Part shown: positions 22,962-33,512 of the stretch, piece after piece | Numbering within the stretch: position 1 is the stretch's first letter | How the letters are laid out: every line of letters starts with the position of its first letter | Source of the DNA: Rhytidiadelphus loreus | Taxonomy: Eukaryota > Streptophyta > Bryopsida > Hypnales > Hylocomiaceae | DNA length: 64,000 nucleotides | Assembly (NCBI GenBank): GCA_947034895.1 | Contig: OX344761.1 | Span: forward strand, 93,881,447-93,945,446 | Direction: 5' to 3' | Position numbers and translations under genes: made by a program | Notes under the pieces: model-generated | Databases searched by the model: none | The model's input: the letters and a program-made list of their open reading frames with translations, nothing else | Told to the model about the DNA's origin: nothing

Positions 22962-24805
22962 CTATCGCTTGGCTGGAGTCTTTACTGAAGTTGTAGCCCC
23001 TTTCTTTGTTGGCTGTTTCCGGGCAGAACCGGAAACACTCGAAGCCCTTCGCTTCTTTGTCTTCGACTTCTGTGCCTTCAACTTGGTCTTGGTTTTCTTT
23101 GGAGCTTCTAATTCTTGATCTGGATCGGAGTATAGCTCCGATTCTTCCCCACTTCTGGAACCGGATTCCACCTCTTCTTCTTCAGATTCGTCTTCTTCTT
23201 CTTCTTCTTCAGACCCCAACTCAATGGGTTTCTTATGCGACTCTGATCTTCTCTTTGCTGCTTCACTTGGGGATGGGGAAACGGCCGATTTCTTACTTTC
23301 CGGGGTTTCCCGACTTCCTTCTTTGGCTTTGGTTTGACCGCGAGTCTGAGATCCAGGTGTAGATACGCGATCTACACCGGATTCTTGCATAGCGCTTCTT
23401 TTCGCTAGCGTGGTAACCTCCACACTTCCTGGAGACTTTCCGGTTTTATCCCGACCTAATGGTGACATATGCCGACTATCTGATCGGGGTGGTTTGGCGG
23501 GAGTACCCTCCTTCCTTGCTGTGGTTTCCGGTTTCAATTCCAGTTTCGGAGGCTGACTGCTCTCTCCCACTACATCCCTTAACTGAACAAGTAATTCTTC
23601 CAATTGCGAATAGAAGATAACTAGGACATTAATGACTTTGTCCCCTATTTTTCCTTCCCCTTCTAAAACCTTTTCATCGAAGAGTTTGGCCTTGTTTAGT
23701 ACCTCCGCTGGATATGTAGTAAACTCTGCAATCCGGTCGAGCATTTCCTTTGACCGGATTGAGTTTCTCCTCACCTAATCACTCTCCTGACTCCTCTCAC
23801 TCAATTCCTTTTTCAAGGTGATCTCCTCATCCATCAGTACATTGATTTTCTCTTTTCTGGCCTTACTCTCAGCATCCCGAATAAGATTCTGGATTTGTTC
23901 CTCACATTGACTCACGGGGATGTCACCTAGTAATTACACACCCGGACTAGGGTACTTCTCTCTTTCTCATGACCCTCCCTGACCTGATTCAGGTCCTTGA
24001 TGATCTTTTTAAGCGGATCACTCCCCCAGACTGGGTCTCGTTCCTCCCTTTTTAACTGTTCCGGTTTATCCTTGTCGGAATCCCCGGAAGACTCTCCCTA
24101 TCTCTCTACATTTTCCTCTTCTGAGTCTGCCTTCATACTATGTGCTAGCCTTATTTCCTGAACCTTATACTCACGCCTTTCTTCTACTCTCATGCAGTCG
24201 TGTGTGTGGTACAGGTGGTAGAAGAAAGGAGAAAGACTAGACGGCTTGGTTTTTCCTACTGCCTTACAAAGCTTCCCCACATGATCCCGCAAAACTACCC
24301 CCCAATCTACTTTCCAGTCTCCGGACAGAGCACCGAAAATCGTGTTGCCCAGAGTAATAGTTAACCTAGTACCCCTATCCGGACTAAGGATAGGAACCAA
24401 GAATTCTAACACCCTCCTTTCCCGATCATCTTTGCACTCACTCACGGTATATCCATCCTTAGGGAGAGGAGGGTTTAAAAACTTACCCACCACATACTTG
24501 TCCGTCCTTGAAGCGGGTCCTTCTCCTCCCCTTGTGAATCCGTAAACCTCCCGCCATACCGCTTGGGTCCATTTGTCCGGAACTGCACGCATGGTCTTCT
24601 TCCACTCGTTCAACTGTGGGTGTAACATTTCTCTCACCATCACCTCGTCCTTAAAATTCCACGGTCTCTCCAGCAATCCAATGCAACCCAGCTGACTTAA
24701 GTCCTCCAGCAGATCCGCTCGCAATGCTGCATCTTCCGAAATCAACGGACTGACGTGCTTCAACGATACTTTCACAATCTCCTCTTCCGACTCACTTCCG
24801 GTCAT
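22962..24805 (-). pseudogene. Gag-like or unknown protein, copy B
   Basis: ATG at 24,805 opens a globular domain (SQLGCIGLLERPWNF, WTQAVWREVYGFTRGG, DDRERRVLEFLVPILSPDRG, NTIFGA) paralogous to copy A. It is followed after a TAG at 24,098-24,100 by a charged linker and coiled coil, and after another TAG at 23,775-23,777 by a long basic, serine-rich tail with acidic runs (EEEEEDESEEEE) and a K/R-rich end. The frame of the last part differs from the first, so there is also a frameshift near 23,930-23,950. The tail resembles that of chromatin- or nucleic-acid-binding proteins in composition only. Decayed relative to copy A. Confidence 0.62.
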
Positions 24806-25367
24806 GGTTGTCTCCTTACTTTACACTACTGCAATAGTTCCTCACCACGCTCACTGTTTCAACTGAAGGTGTTGAAACGGATACTATGTTAGGAAACACC
24901 GGAAACTACTACACACGAGAAAAATAACAAACAACACCGGAGGAAGCCGGAAATGTGTACAGGAACCCTAAATGTCTTGGCTTTAAACTTTCCGATCAGG
25001 AAACCCCCTAATTTCCTACCGTTTGATCTTGCCGTTCCTGCTAATTACCCATTAATCCAACCGTTCCCTAATTTCCGGGTACCGTTGGTGGTCCTAACTA
25101 GCTCCAGCTGTCTCCCGATAGTCTAATTATCGCCTCTATTCCCAATTCCGGTCTCTGCATTGGGTTTTCTAATATCCTTGGTAATTTTGGTTCTGTCAAA
25201 TACCAATTTCCTACTTAGCTACTTTATCATTTTATGATTTTCCTATCTTCCGATTTTCAATACTATGCTATGCACCTGGTTAAATCATAGGAAATTTGAA
25301 TTTCCTATAAAAAAAATAGAAAATTAACTATAAGTATATAGTATCTATACGCCCAGAGTGATTTTGG
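24806..25367. other. Right end of the CCGGA-rich insertion
   Basis: No gene. Probable promoter region of copy B, becoming AT-rich towards the junction. Confidence 0.45.
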
Positions 25368-25896
25368 GTCACGACAACCACCACTCCATCTTTTGGCGGA
25401 ATGCCTTGAGGTCTTCTGATTCCTCTACTATTAGAAGTAATGGTCGATGTTCCTCCATCAATTTCTTGGTATTGAACATCACCGCTTTCAATGTGTTATC
25501 AAGCCATTCAAATAGTCTCGAAGAATATGTCAAGTCAATGTCTGCGAAATCATCGGATCCCTTTAGCTTGGTTAAAATCCGTACCTGTAAATCGTTTGGC
25601 AAGGCCACACTACCAGTTGTAGGACATCTCAAATAGCTTGCCTCCAAGAATTGTACACTTTTCCCTGCGTACCACTAGAGACACACTTCGTATGCATATC
25701 GGGTATAACTCGGGGGAGGATAGTTGGAGTCCTTGTCATGTGCTGACTTCTGCTTCTTGCCCTTCCGTCACTTTTGACTCGCTCCTTCTTCGTTTTCATT
25801 TACAGCTATTAGAACCTCGAAAAAAATTGGATCATCGAGGTTCAGATTCCATAAAGACTTTCTCCTTGTAGTGTTGCCTTCATGTGGAAAAGCCAT
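25368..25896 (-). pseudogene. Kinase-like gene, segment 1 (N-terminal region)
   Basis: ATG at 25,894-25,896 begins MAFPHEGNTTRRKSLWNL and continues with DDPIFFEVLIAVN, PPPSYTRYAYEVC, WYAGKSV and SSRLFEWLDNTLKAV. The same order is seen in the hAT-borne kinase (IFEVVLLATN, MPPHEYVLEARA, FYTRRSV, SEWLDKQVLQL), which identifies it as the N-terminal extension of the same family. In-frame stops are TGA at 25,768-25,770 and TAG at 25,675-25,677. The three segments together (529, 609 and 470 nt) make 1608 nt or 536 codons, close to the 527 codons of the hAT-borne copy. The start lies only 50 bp from the M box and about 150 bp from a G+C-rich array. This domain is not recognised outside these two genes. 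Confidence 0.8.
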
Positions 25897-26049
25897 GTTG
25901 TACTTAAAAACAATTCAAAACCGTAGTTCAAAATTCGTAGATTGAAAGGGCAAAAATTCCCCCCCCAATTGAGACCCCAGCCCACAGGCACGCATCCAGC
26001 CACTTGAAGGTAGGTGAAAGATAGTGCGCAAGGCTAAAGTAAGGTGAGA
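25897..26049. promoter_or_regulatory. M box upstream of the kinase gene
   Basis: Bases 25,945-26,032 match 628-715 and, inverted, about 31,590-31,660. They lie directly 5' of the kinase start and may be its leader or core promoter. Confidence 0.45.
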
Positions 26050-26810
26050 ATCGGAAGTGGGGCTAACGCTTAAGTACCCGAAGTCGCCTCAGGGCGCGTG
26101 CGTTTGGGTGACTGCGGGTCAGAAGGGGGCGACTGCGGGTTAGAAAAGGGGCGATTGCGGGTCTAAAGACAACGGGAATGGGCGACTGCGCATTTTTGGA
26201 GCGTAGAAATGGGCGACTACGGATCGTGGGCAACCGCGGGTACCAACTAAACCATCCCGAAACTTGCACACGCGGTCGCCCACAAAGAAGTCTCCTGGCC
26301 CCATAGTCGCCCCCTACGCGCAGTCGCCCTCATTGAGCATTTTACGCCAAATTCATGTCTTCCTCTAGGATCCACAGTCGCCCCTTATACGCGCAGTCGC
26401 CCTACTAGAGATTGAGTTTGCATTTTCTTAAAAAATTAGTCTCCCTCCTTGACCCGCAGTCGCCCTCTACGCGTAGTCGCCCTATTGGAGATTGAGTTTG
26501 CATTTTCCAAAAAATTAGTCTCCCTCTTTGATCCGCAGTCGCCCCCTACGCACAGTCGCCCCACTGGAGATTGATTTTTCATTTTCCAAAAAATTAGTCT
26601 CCCTCCTTGACCTGCAGTCGCCCCCTACGTGTAGTCGCCCTACTGGAGATTGAGTTTGCATTCTCCAAAAAATTAGTCTCCCTCCTTAACCCACAGTCGC
26701 CCCCTACGCACAGTCGCCCTGATTCAAATGTGTTTCTCTCTTCGTCGATGACCCGCAGTCGCCCCTAACCCGAGGTCGCCCTAAACCAACAACCATTTCA
26801 AAGAACTGAC
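26050..26810. repeat. G+C-rich minisatellite in two orientations
   Basis: Units of gggcgactgcgggtc occupy 26,080-26,250. From about 26,270 the same unit runs inverted (acccgcagtcgccc-ctacgcgcagtcgccc), interspersed with a unit of about 120 bp (attgagtttgcattttccaaaaaattagtctccctcc) repeated about four times. Inversion makes the region able to form cruciforms. Confidence 0.85.
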
Positions 26811-27104
26811 CCAACACTAATTAGCATTTGCAGCAGATTCTAATTGATTTTTCCTTATCTCACTTACTAAATTGGTAATAAATGTTAGGCGTCAGTTCAT
26901 ATCAAAGACATGGCAAGGCAATGGAAGAATTATTCTCACAATGTGAAGGGGTTCCCAAACCCTAAATCCTAGACCCTAGACCTTGGAAAACAATAATAAA
27001 ACTTTTATCTAGAATCAAATCCTTAAACCTACATAAAATACTTGCACATCCTACACGAGATGTAGTGTTTTAAACCTAAAACAGAATCATGTCTTTTTTG
27101 TCTT
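26811..27104. other. AT-rich spacer
   Basis: Nothing identifiable; separates the G+C-rich array from the 220 bp tandem repeat. Confidence 0.5.
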
Positions 27105-27870
27105 GTTGAAATTGTATAGAAAAAGGAGAAAGCAACATACATATGATCAAAGGGAATTAGAAACAATAAGGAAGAGGGGTCCCAAAAAAAAACCCATCTC
27201 GTGAAACATGCCCAAATAAATCTAATTACACCTCCCCACTATTAGAATGTATATAAAACTTTCATTTGGAACTTCTTGCCAAAGGAATGTTGGAGAGCTA
27301 ATGCAAAACCTAGGATTTTTTTGTCTTGTTGAATTTGTAAAGAAAATGGAGGAAGTAACATATGATTAAAGGGAATTAGAAACAATAAGGGAGAGGGGTC
27401 CCAAAAAAAAAACCCATCTCGTGAAACATGCCCAAATAAATCTAATTACACCTCCCCACTATTAGAACGTATATAAAACTTTCATTTGGAACTTCTTGCC
27501 AAAAGAGTGTTGGAGAGCTAATGCAAAACCTAGGATTTTTTTGTCTTGTTGAATTTGTAAAGAAAATGGAGGAAGTAACATATGATTAAAGGGAATTAGA
27601 AACAATAAGGGAGAGGGGTCCCAAAAAAAAAACCCATCTCGTGAAACATGCCCAAATAAATCTAATTACACCTCCCCACTATTAGAACGTATATAAAACT
27701 TTCATTTGGAACTTCTTGCCAAAAGAGTGTTGGAGAGCTAATGCAAAATCTAGGATTTTTTTGTCTTGTTGAATTTGTAAAGAAAATGGAGGAAGTAACA
27801 TATGATTAAAGGGAATTAGAAACAATAAGGGAGAGGGGTCCCAAAAAAAAAAACATCTCGTGAAACATGC
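27105..27870 (+). repeat. 220 bp tandem repeat, about 3.4 copies
   Basis: The word gagaggggtcccaaaaaaaa recurs at about 27,176, 27,396, 27,616 and 27,836 with near-identical surroundings (ggaattagaaacaataagg, catctcgtgaaacatgccc). The last copy breaks off at 27,871, directly in the G+C-rich array, so it expanded inside or next to that array. Confidence 0.9.
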
Positions 27871-28330
27871 CCATACCCGCAGTCGCCCTAGAACTCCAGG
27901 TCTGATTTTGGAAGTGATCTGGGGACCCGTAGTCGCCCCCTACGCGCAATCGCCCTAATGGAGTGATGGAAGGGGGGAGATTGCATTTTCAAATAGTTTG
28001 GTGTCTCCCACCTGGACCCGCAGTCGCCCCAAACCTACAGTCGCCCTGATTGAGGGCGGAAAATTATTTGGTGTCTCCCTCCCCCTCCATATGGGCGACT
28101 GTGTGTAGGGGGCGACTGTGCGTAGGGGGCGACTGTGGGTCAAGGAGTTTGCATTTTCTCCTTGACCCACAGTCGCCCCCTATACGTAGTCGCCCTGATG
28201 GAGGGGGGATTTTGAAATGTGTTTCCCCCTCGAGGACCCGAGGTCGCCCTTGAAAGACGCGAGGGATCTTTGGATCGGACCCGCGGTCGCCCCACGCGCA
28301 GTCGCCCTAGTATCCTTGTTAGGGTTAGCG
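27871..28330. repeat. G+C-rich minisatellite, cagtcgccc type
   Basis: Same unit family as 26.05-26.81 kb, mostly cagtcgccc orientation with an inverted piece near 28,090-28,140 (gggcgactgtg units). Confidence 0.85.
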
Positions 28331-28550
28331 CATGCGCCCCTGGCAAACGCGGGTATTTCATGGGTTGTTCCAACCTGTGGTCCATAATTTTCATAACTGT
28401 GCCTTATAGTTCACCTGCCTTGTAGTGGCTGAATGTGGGCCCAATATTGTGGAGGTCTAGTGGTTTTTTTGGTTTCCAACAAACAGCCAATAATACAGCA
28501 GACACTTCTTGTATACTTCAATGAACCCAAAATCTTTTCCATTAGTTTAG
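28331..28550. promoter_or_regulatory. Upstream region of the spliced gene with an inverted M-box remnant
   Basis: Bases about 28,400-28,446 (cacctgccttgtagtggctgaatg) are an inverted, shortened version of the M box. No start codon can be fixed here. Confidence 0.35.
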
Positions 28551-29878
28551 GATAGTGAGAATATCAAAGCCATTTGATGTAGAGGGCCTTGAAACGGCAA
28601 TTGCATTCATTGTGGCAAAGTTGTTGAATAATAAGGATGCACATACAAATGGGTGTGAAGTCACCGAAAAAGTGTACACTGAATTTACATTTAAAACAAT
28701 TAGCAATTCAAATGAAAATGATTCATTTGGTTCTTCATTGATTCTCTTTCATTTTTGGATGCTATAGTAACATAGGGAGGCCTCAATTGTTATGTAGCCT
28801 ATTCAAATTTAATCTTCTTGCATTGCTAATGATTAGTTATTTGACTCCTTACAGGCTTAATGGCAGGTGTTCAATTTAGCAAGTGCTCAGAGGAAGTCAT
28901 AATTATTCTCGACCATGAATATTTCCGGTAAAAATTTGTTTAGTTTGCCTTTGACTTCCTTATTGTCATCCACTTGTATTGTAGACAATGTCTTTTTAAT
29001 AGGTGGAAGAATCACCATGACAATGACTATTCTATTGGAATTGATTTGTGATCTTTGAAATAGGATTAAGGACTTTTGGAAAGGCTACAAATTGTATTGC
29101 TTTGCTCATTATGGCCAGTGCAATGAGTCCAAAGGCCATTTCCAAGCCAGCAAAATGGGTGAGTAAAATATTGCCCTTCATTTTGTATAGGTGATTTGAA
29201 TCCTTGAATAATGAAATGAACATGTATTAATGAACAATTCTAGTTGGATAGTTGGTGGTGGACATTTCATCTCATTGTTAGTGCTTATTTGCTGCAGGAC
29301 GAGTGATGTGTTTGATACAAAACACACGCGATATTGTTTGGGGAGCCAAATTTGATGAGGCCATTAGGGAGGGGTGGGCCATGATGGAAGAATATGTATG
29401 GGTTTGGCAAGGAAAAGATTGCACAAACCTCAGGTTCGGTTGTTTTAGTATAGAACTTGTATTATAAGATTATATGCTAAAAATACCCATATGTAGTTGT
29501 TATGTTTTAATATTCATTGATATGGGGGGCCGAGAGATGCAGGGCTTTATTAGAAGAATTTGAGGATGTCGAGAAACTTTCCGAGTCTGAGAATGGATGC
29601 TTGTTGTTACAACTCATTAAGGTTAGTGCAATGTGTGGATACCACAACACGAGTAAATATACCTGCTAGGTTAATATTGTTTTTACCCCATTTTGTGAAT
29701 ATCATATGTACTAATGACAATTCCACCTTAGGATGATGAGCACGGGACGGAACGCGCATTTACACAATCTCTGAGCGTTCAAATCAACACCACGGATATC
29801 TTTGAGCGAACCAATAATAGGTTAAACCAAGCGCGGGCAAACTTGGACAACCTTGTGCCACGGGCAAATCGTTCGTGA
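28551..29878 (+). CDS. Spliced gene of unknown function (six probable exons)
   Basis: Exons are inferred from coding frame plus GT/AG borders: 28,551-28,767 (end uncertain), 28,855-28,927, 29,064-29,158, 29,298-29,433, 29,537-29,621 and 29,732-29,878. The last four join in phase without a stop: KM-G-RVMCLIQNTRDIVWGAKF, then CTNL-R-CRALLEEFEDVEKL, then LLLQLIK-DDEHGTERAF, ending NLVPRANRS. Donors include GTAAAA, GTGAGT, GTTCGG and GTTAGT. The link between the second and third exons is unclear, because the sequence before the third has stops and may hide a missed exon. The early exon encodes PFDVEGLETAIAFIVAKLL. No domain is recognised. It is one of the few genes here without in-frame stops in its supported exons, so it may be functional. 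Confidence 0.55.
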
Positions 29879-31300
29879 CTGGAGACATTGTTGTGGTGCA
29901 TCAAATGGCAGCCTTGTACCATGGCATAAGACCCTATTTTGATTTTTGAAGTGGGATCATAGAAAGAAATAAGTTATTTATGAAGATAATAGTACTAAAG
30001 TCATGCTAGACATGTGAAATAGCAATGTGCTTGACAAAGAATTTCATTTTACATTTCTATACTATGATTTTGCTAAACAATGCATGGATTGTTTATCTCA
30101 GATGGATGATCATATTTTTCTAAACAGTCCATGGTATATGAATGTTTAATTGGTTAGTGCTCAATACTTTAATGGTTTACATATGTGACCCCCCCAAAAA
30201 AATATATACCCATAAATGTGACCCCCCCAATAAAATATATACCCATAAATGTTGCACCCCGTTATTCTTGGTTCACAAGTTTGAAATCCCCAAATATTGA
30301 AAATGTACAAATGTATGCCCTTGATTTAATCCCTTTGTTTGTAAATATGATGGCTACACTTTTAATGAATATGAAACAAGTTTTATTGTTTGGATACCTA
30401 TGAATGTACACATAAATAAAATTTGAACAAAACCATGTTTAATGAATATGAAACAAGTTTTAATGTTTGGGTACCTATGAATGTATACATAAATAAAATT
30501 TGAACAAAACCATGTTTAATGAATATGAAACAAGTTTTATTGTTTGGGTGCCTATGAATGTACACATAAATAAAATTTGAACAAAACCATGAAATCAGCT
30601 GGGAAATAGCTATGACAATTAATTGTGACAATTAGTTCCCAGCTACACCTTTACGGTGCTTGATGAAGTACATGATGAAAGTTATATGGGAGCTCATGCT
30701 GTCACATCCAATCCTTATGGGATATTTGAATAACCATCTTCCTACACCCATCCTATGCATTGTATATTGCAATGCATATTGATTATATTGAGTTTTGTTC
30801 TCTCATGCAATTTATAATGTGTCAATCACACTTCACCATAAATGAATAAAAGGTATTTATCCCTCAATTCCCAAACCCCTTCTTTTGGAGCTCTCCGAAA
30901 GTGGTCTACATTGATCAAGAATCCCACATTCTTCATAGTTGGATCTTGTTTTACAATGGATTCACCATACAAATTCAAACTAAACATAATAGAGATTGCA
31001 TTGGAAAATAAAACCCAACCATGTGAATCATGGATGGTAAATTTCTTATGTTTGATTATTTTCTTATTGAAATTGCAGAAGTGATGTTAGAATGGGAATC
31101 CTCTTTTTGCATGTCAAATCTAATAAGTTGCAACAATAATTAATAAAATGGCTAAAGATGCATAACCCGAATTTTTAAATAAAAGATGAAAAGGTACAAT
31201 ACATTTTTATGAAGTGCATTGGTAACTAAAATTTATGTCCACAATTTTGTATAAGAGAACTTCAAAGTGAAAGTCTTAGAGGTTCAGAAATTCAAGATCC
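29879..31300. other. AT-rich spacer with a 77 bp tandem repeat
   Basis: Three copies of a 77 bp unit (aatgaatatgaaacaagtttta start) lie at about 30,364, 30,441 and 30,518, ending near 30,590. A short doublet of gtgacccccccaaaaaa words is at 30,186-30,250. No supported gene. Confidence 0.7.
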
Positions 31301-31560
31301 CGCTCTGTACCCGCAGTCGCCCACCCGCAATCGCCCCACCCACAGTCGCCCCACTATCGAGGTCCAGAAATTACTCTGTGGTGCCCCACACGCGGTCGCC
31401 CATCCCCACTAGCCCCAGACCCGCAGTCGCCCTACCCGCAATTGCCTTCGCAGTCGGCCCCTTAGACCCGCTGTCGCCCTACCCGCGGTCGCTCTCAAAC
31501 CTGAACGCGCCCCTTCCCGAACTCGCCCCAAGGCGATTGCGGGTTCATTAGCTGTCTCCC
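31301..31560 (-). repeat. G+C-rich minisatellite, cagtcgccc type
   Basis: Units of acccgcagtcgccc and variants, inverted relative to 760-1105. It ends about 235 bp upstream of the start at 31,794, with an inverted M box (31,590-31,660) between. Confidence 0.85.
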
Positions 31561-31793
31561 CACCCGACTTCGCTTCTTTTCCTTCTTGCTACGTACTGCC
31601 TTTCACCTACTTTACAGTGGCTGATTGCGTGCCTGGGAGCTTGGGTTTTGAGTTTCACTTAGTACATGTGACTCATGTTCTTGATTTTACTCCATCACTC
31701 ACTAATCGCTAGATAATACTTTGCGGGCACTTGTTAAGTTTAGATTACTTGTTAAGTTTAGATTCCTTGCCCCAAATCTCGAGAGCATCTCCA

Positions 31794-32303
31794 ATGGCGG
31801 ACCACAAGAAAAAAACCAAGGCAAAAGGAGCCATGCACCCTAGGCAACGACGCATCCTTTTGGACCCAGCGTGTGTGGCCTACCGAGGTTGGGATCGAAT
31901 TACGGGCCACTGGACCGCTAAGACTTGTAAGTCCTTCGTGGGGTGGTGCCACATCGACAAGTTATTCCCCTATCATCGGCACTACACGAATCGGCGCAAC
32001 AATACAGCCAATTTGCATCCATGTCGTAATGATGTGATTGTGCAACGATGTATCGAAATTTATCGATACTTGTATGGCACATATTCAGTGCCCAGGAGCG
32101 AAGTCCCGTATTTCATATGTGCAATGGTGTATGCGGAACTCATTTTGTTTCGAAGAGTGGATTGGAGTTCAATCAAGGGAGTGAAGCATGCTCGCCTTCC
32201 ACCCACAGAAGACATTCCAAGGGCGGCTCTATCTGCCAATCCACGTGAAGGGCTAGGCCCAACGTTGCTAGCGCGTGAGCGTAGAGCGGGGAGCGGGGAA
32301 TGA
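31794..32303 (+). CDS. Shared N-terminal domain protein, copy 3 (short)
   Basis: ATG at 31,794 opens 169 codons without interruption. Motifs are HWTAKTCKSFVGWCHIDKLF, VQRCIEIYRYLYG, VPRSEVPYFICAMVYAE and RRVDWSSIKG, aligned with the N-termini of copies 1 and 2. In copy 2 the domain leads into a coiled coil and RING-like finger. Here it ends soon after VDWSSIKG in a short basic tail (LLARERRAGSGE), so the rest has been lost or is encoded elsewhere. A longer version from 31,731 in the same frame is possible, but the ATG at 31,794 gives a normal basic start (MADHKKKTKAKG). Intact and perhaps expressed; function unknown. Confidence 0.65.
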   Translation: MADHKKKTKAKGAMHPRQRRILLDPACVAYRGWDRITGHWTAKTCKSFVGWCHIDKLFPYHRHYTNRRNNTANLHPCRNDVIVQRCIEIYRYLYGTYSVPRSEVPYFICAMVYAELILFRRVDWSSIKGVKHARLPPTEDIPRAALSANPREGLGPTLLARERRAGSGE

Positions 32304-33512
32304 AGAGCAGGGAGTGGGGATTTAAGAAACAATAGGAAATAATGAATGAGAAGAACGGGAAAAAGGGGGAATTTGACATAGAATTTGAGTATTTTTTGTG
32401 AAATTTGGATGGAAGTTAGTGTAAATTAAAAAAAAATTCAATGAAAAGATGGATGAAAGTAAATTGAGGCACTAAAAAAACATAGGAAAAATACCATGTG
32501 AAGAGTAGATGAAAATAGAGTAGGAGGGGATGAAAGCATATGACAGAAATGGATGGAAGTTGTTCACTATTGAAATGAAAGTAGACGAAAAAGGTGGATG
32601 AAAAGGGTGGATGAAAAATGTGGATGAAAAATTTGGAATAGGCAATTTGATGGAAAATTTGGATGATAAATTTGGAAATTGGTATTTGGATGAATAATTT
32701 GGATGATAAATGTGGGTGAATATATTGGATGTACATTTTGGATAGAAGTAGTGCATACTGAAGATTGATGTAGATGATAAAAGTTTAAGGATTCAAGAAT
32801 CTATGATCCTATTGAAAGTTGATTAATAAAGTGGAAAACATTATCTCCTCCTTACGATGAAAGTACTTTGAAAGAGTTTAGGACTAAAGGACTCATTTAC
32901 GATGCAAGTAAATTACAGAACTGGATTAAAGTAGTTCCACATTAAATGAAGAATCCATCAAAGATTACGGTGAATGGCCTACATTAAGGCAGTTCGCATG
33001 GCACAAAGGATTTAGAGTACCTTCACATCTCTACGACAATATATGAATATATGGAACCCAACGGAGGAAGAAGGAACCACTGCTATAAGTCTACACTTGT
33101 AATATATGATCTACAAGTGCTTACATAAAGTACCCTATAATTGTGGTGGCATGGGACATTGCAGAGCGGTAGCTATATTTTAAGAGAATTGCAGAAAACT
33201 TATTTCCAATGTAATTCAGAAGTGCTTGAGGCAATGCTAGTGTGTGGGCAGACTAGCAATGAAGATCCCGTTTGAAGGTTTAGGGTTAATTTCTGATATC
33301 ACTAAATTTATAAGAGAAACGGATAGATGCAGAACGTGTAGAACATTAGAAGACAACTATGACCATGTATGCATTAACAACATGCAAAAAACAAATTGAA
33401 TACAAGCTCAATGTATCGAAGTAGTAGCCCTTGTAGTCTCACTACATTTTGATTCATGTATGTGAAAAAGAAAATTAACAGATTGCCAACAGTTGGAATG
33501 TTTCAACTAATC
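32304..33512. other. Spacer with ggatgaaaa simple repeat
   Basis: Bases about 32,430-32,740 are a degenerate repeat of tggatgaaaaatttgg-like words, which create spurious minus-strand frames. The rest shows no gene. Confidence 0.6.

Larger units (their letters stand above)
18264..25367. mobile_element. 7.1 kb CCGGA-rich insertion of unknown class
   Basis: This block interrupts the kinase gene. It is set apart by a high density of ccgga/tccgg words and higher G+C than its surroundings. It holds two tandem paralogous genes on the minus strand (20,219-22,114 and 22,962-24,805) and about 1.9 kb of non-coding DNA at its left. I found no long terminal repeats, no inverted ends, no reverse transcriptase, integrase or transposase, and no poly(A) tail. 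It may be a non-autonomous element mobilised in trans, a partly deleted retroelement keeping gag-like genes, or an inserted genomic fragment. Confidence 0.6.

Noticed and set aside
18264..25367. The CCGGA-rich block as a very long intron of the kinase
   Set aside because: It carries its own genes, the borders lack a good donor, and the frame joins exactly over a shared gtca.
18264..25367. LTR retrotransposon
   Set aside because: No direct repeat of LTR size at the two ends, no TG..CA ends, no pol motifs.
26050..28330. CRISPR array
   Set aside because: Units are adjacent and variable without unique spacers, and the genome is eukaryotic.
30185..30631. Small proteins at 30.2-30.6 kb
   Set aside because: They come from the 77 bp tandem repeat and AT-rich sequence.
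25945..31660. M boxes at 25.95 and 31.6 kb as inverted ends of one 5.7 kb transposon
   Set aside because: Four M boxes exist and each faces a gene start, so the pairing is arbitrary; no target duplication was found outside them.
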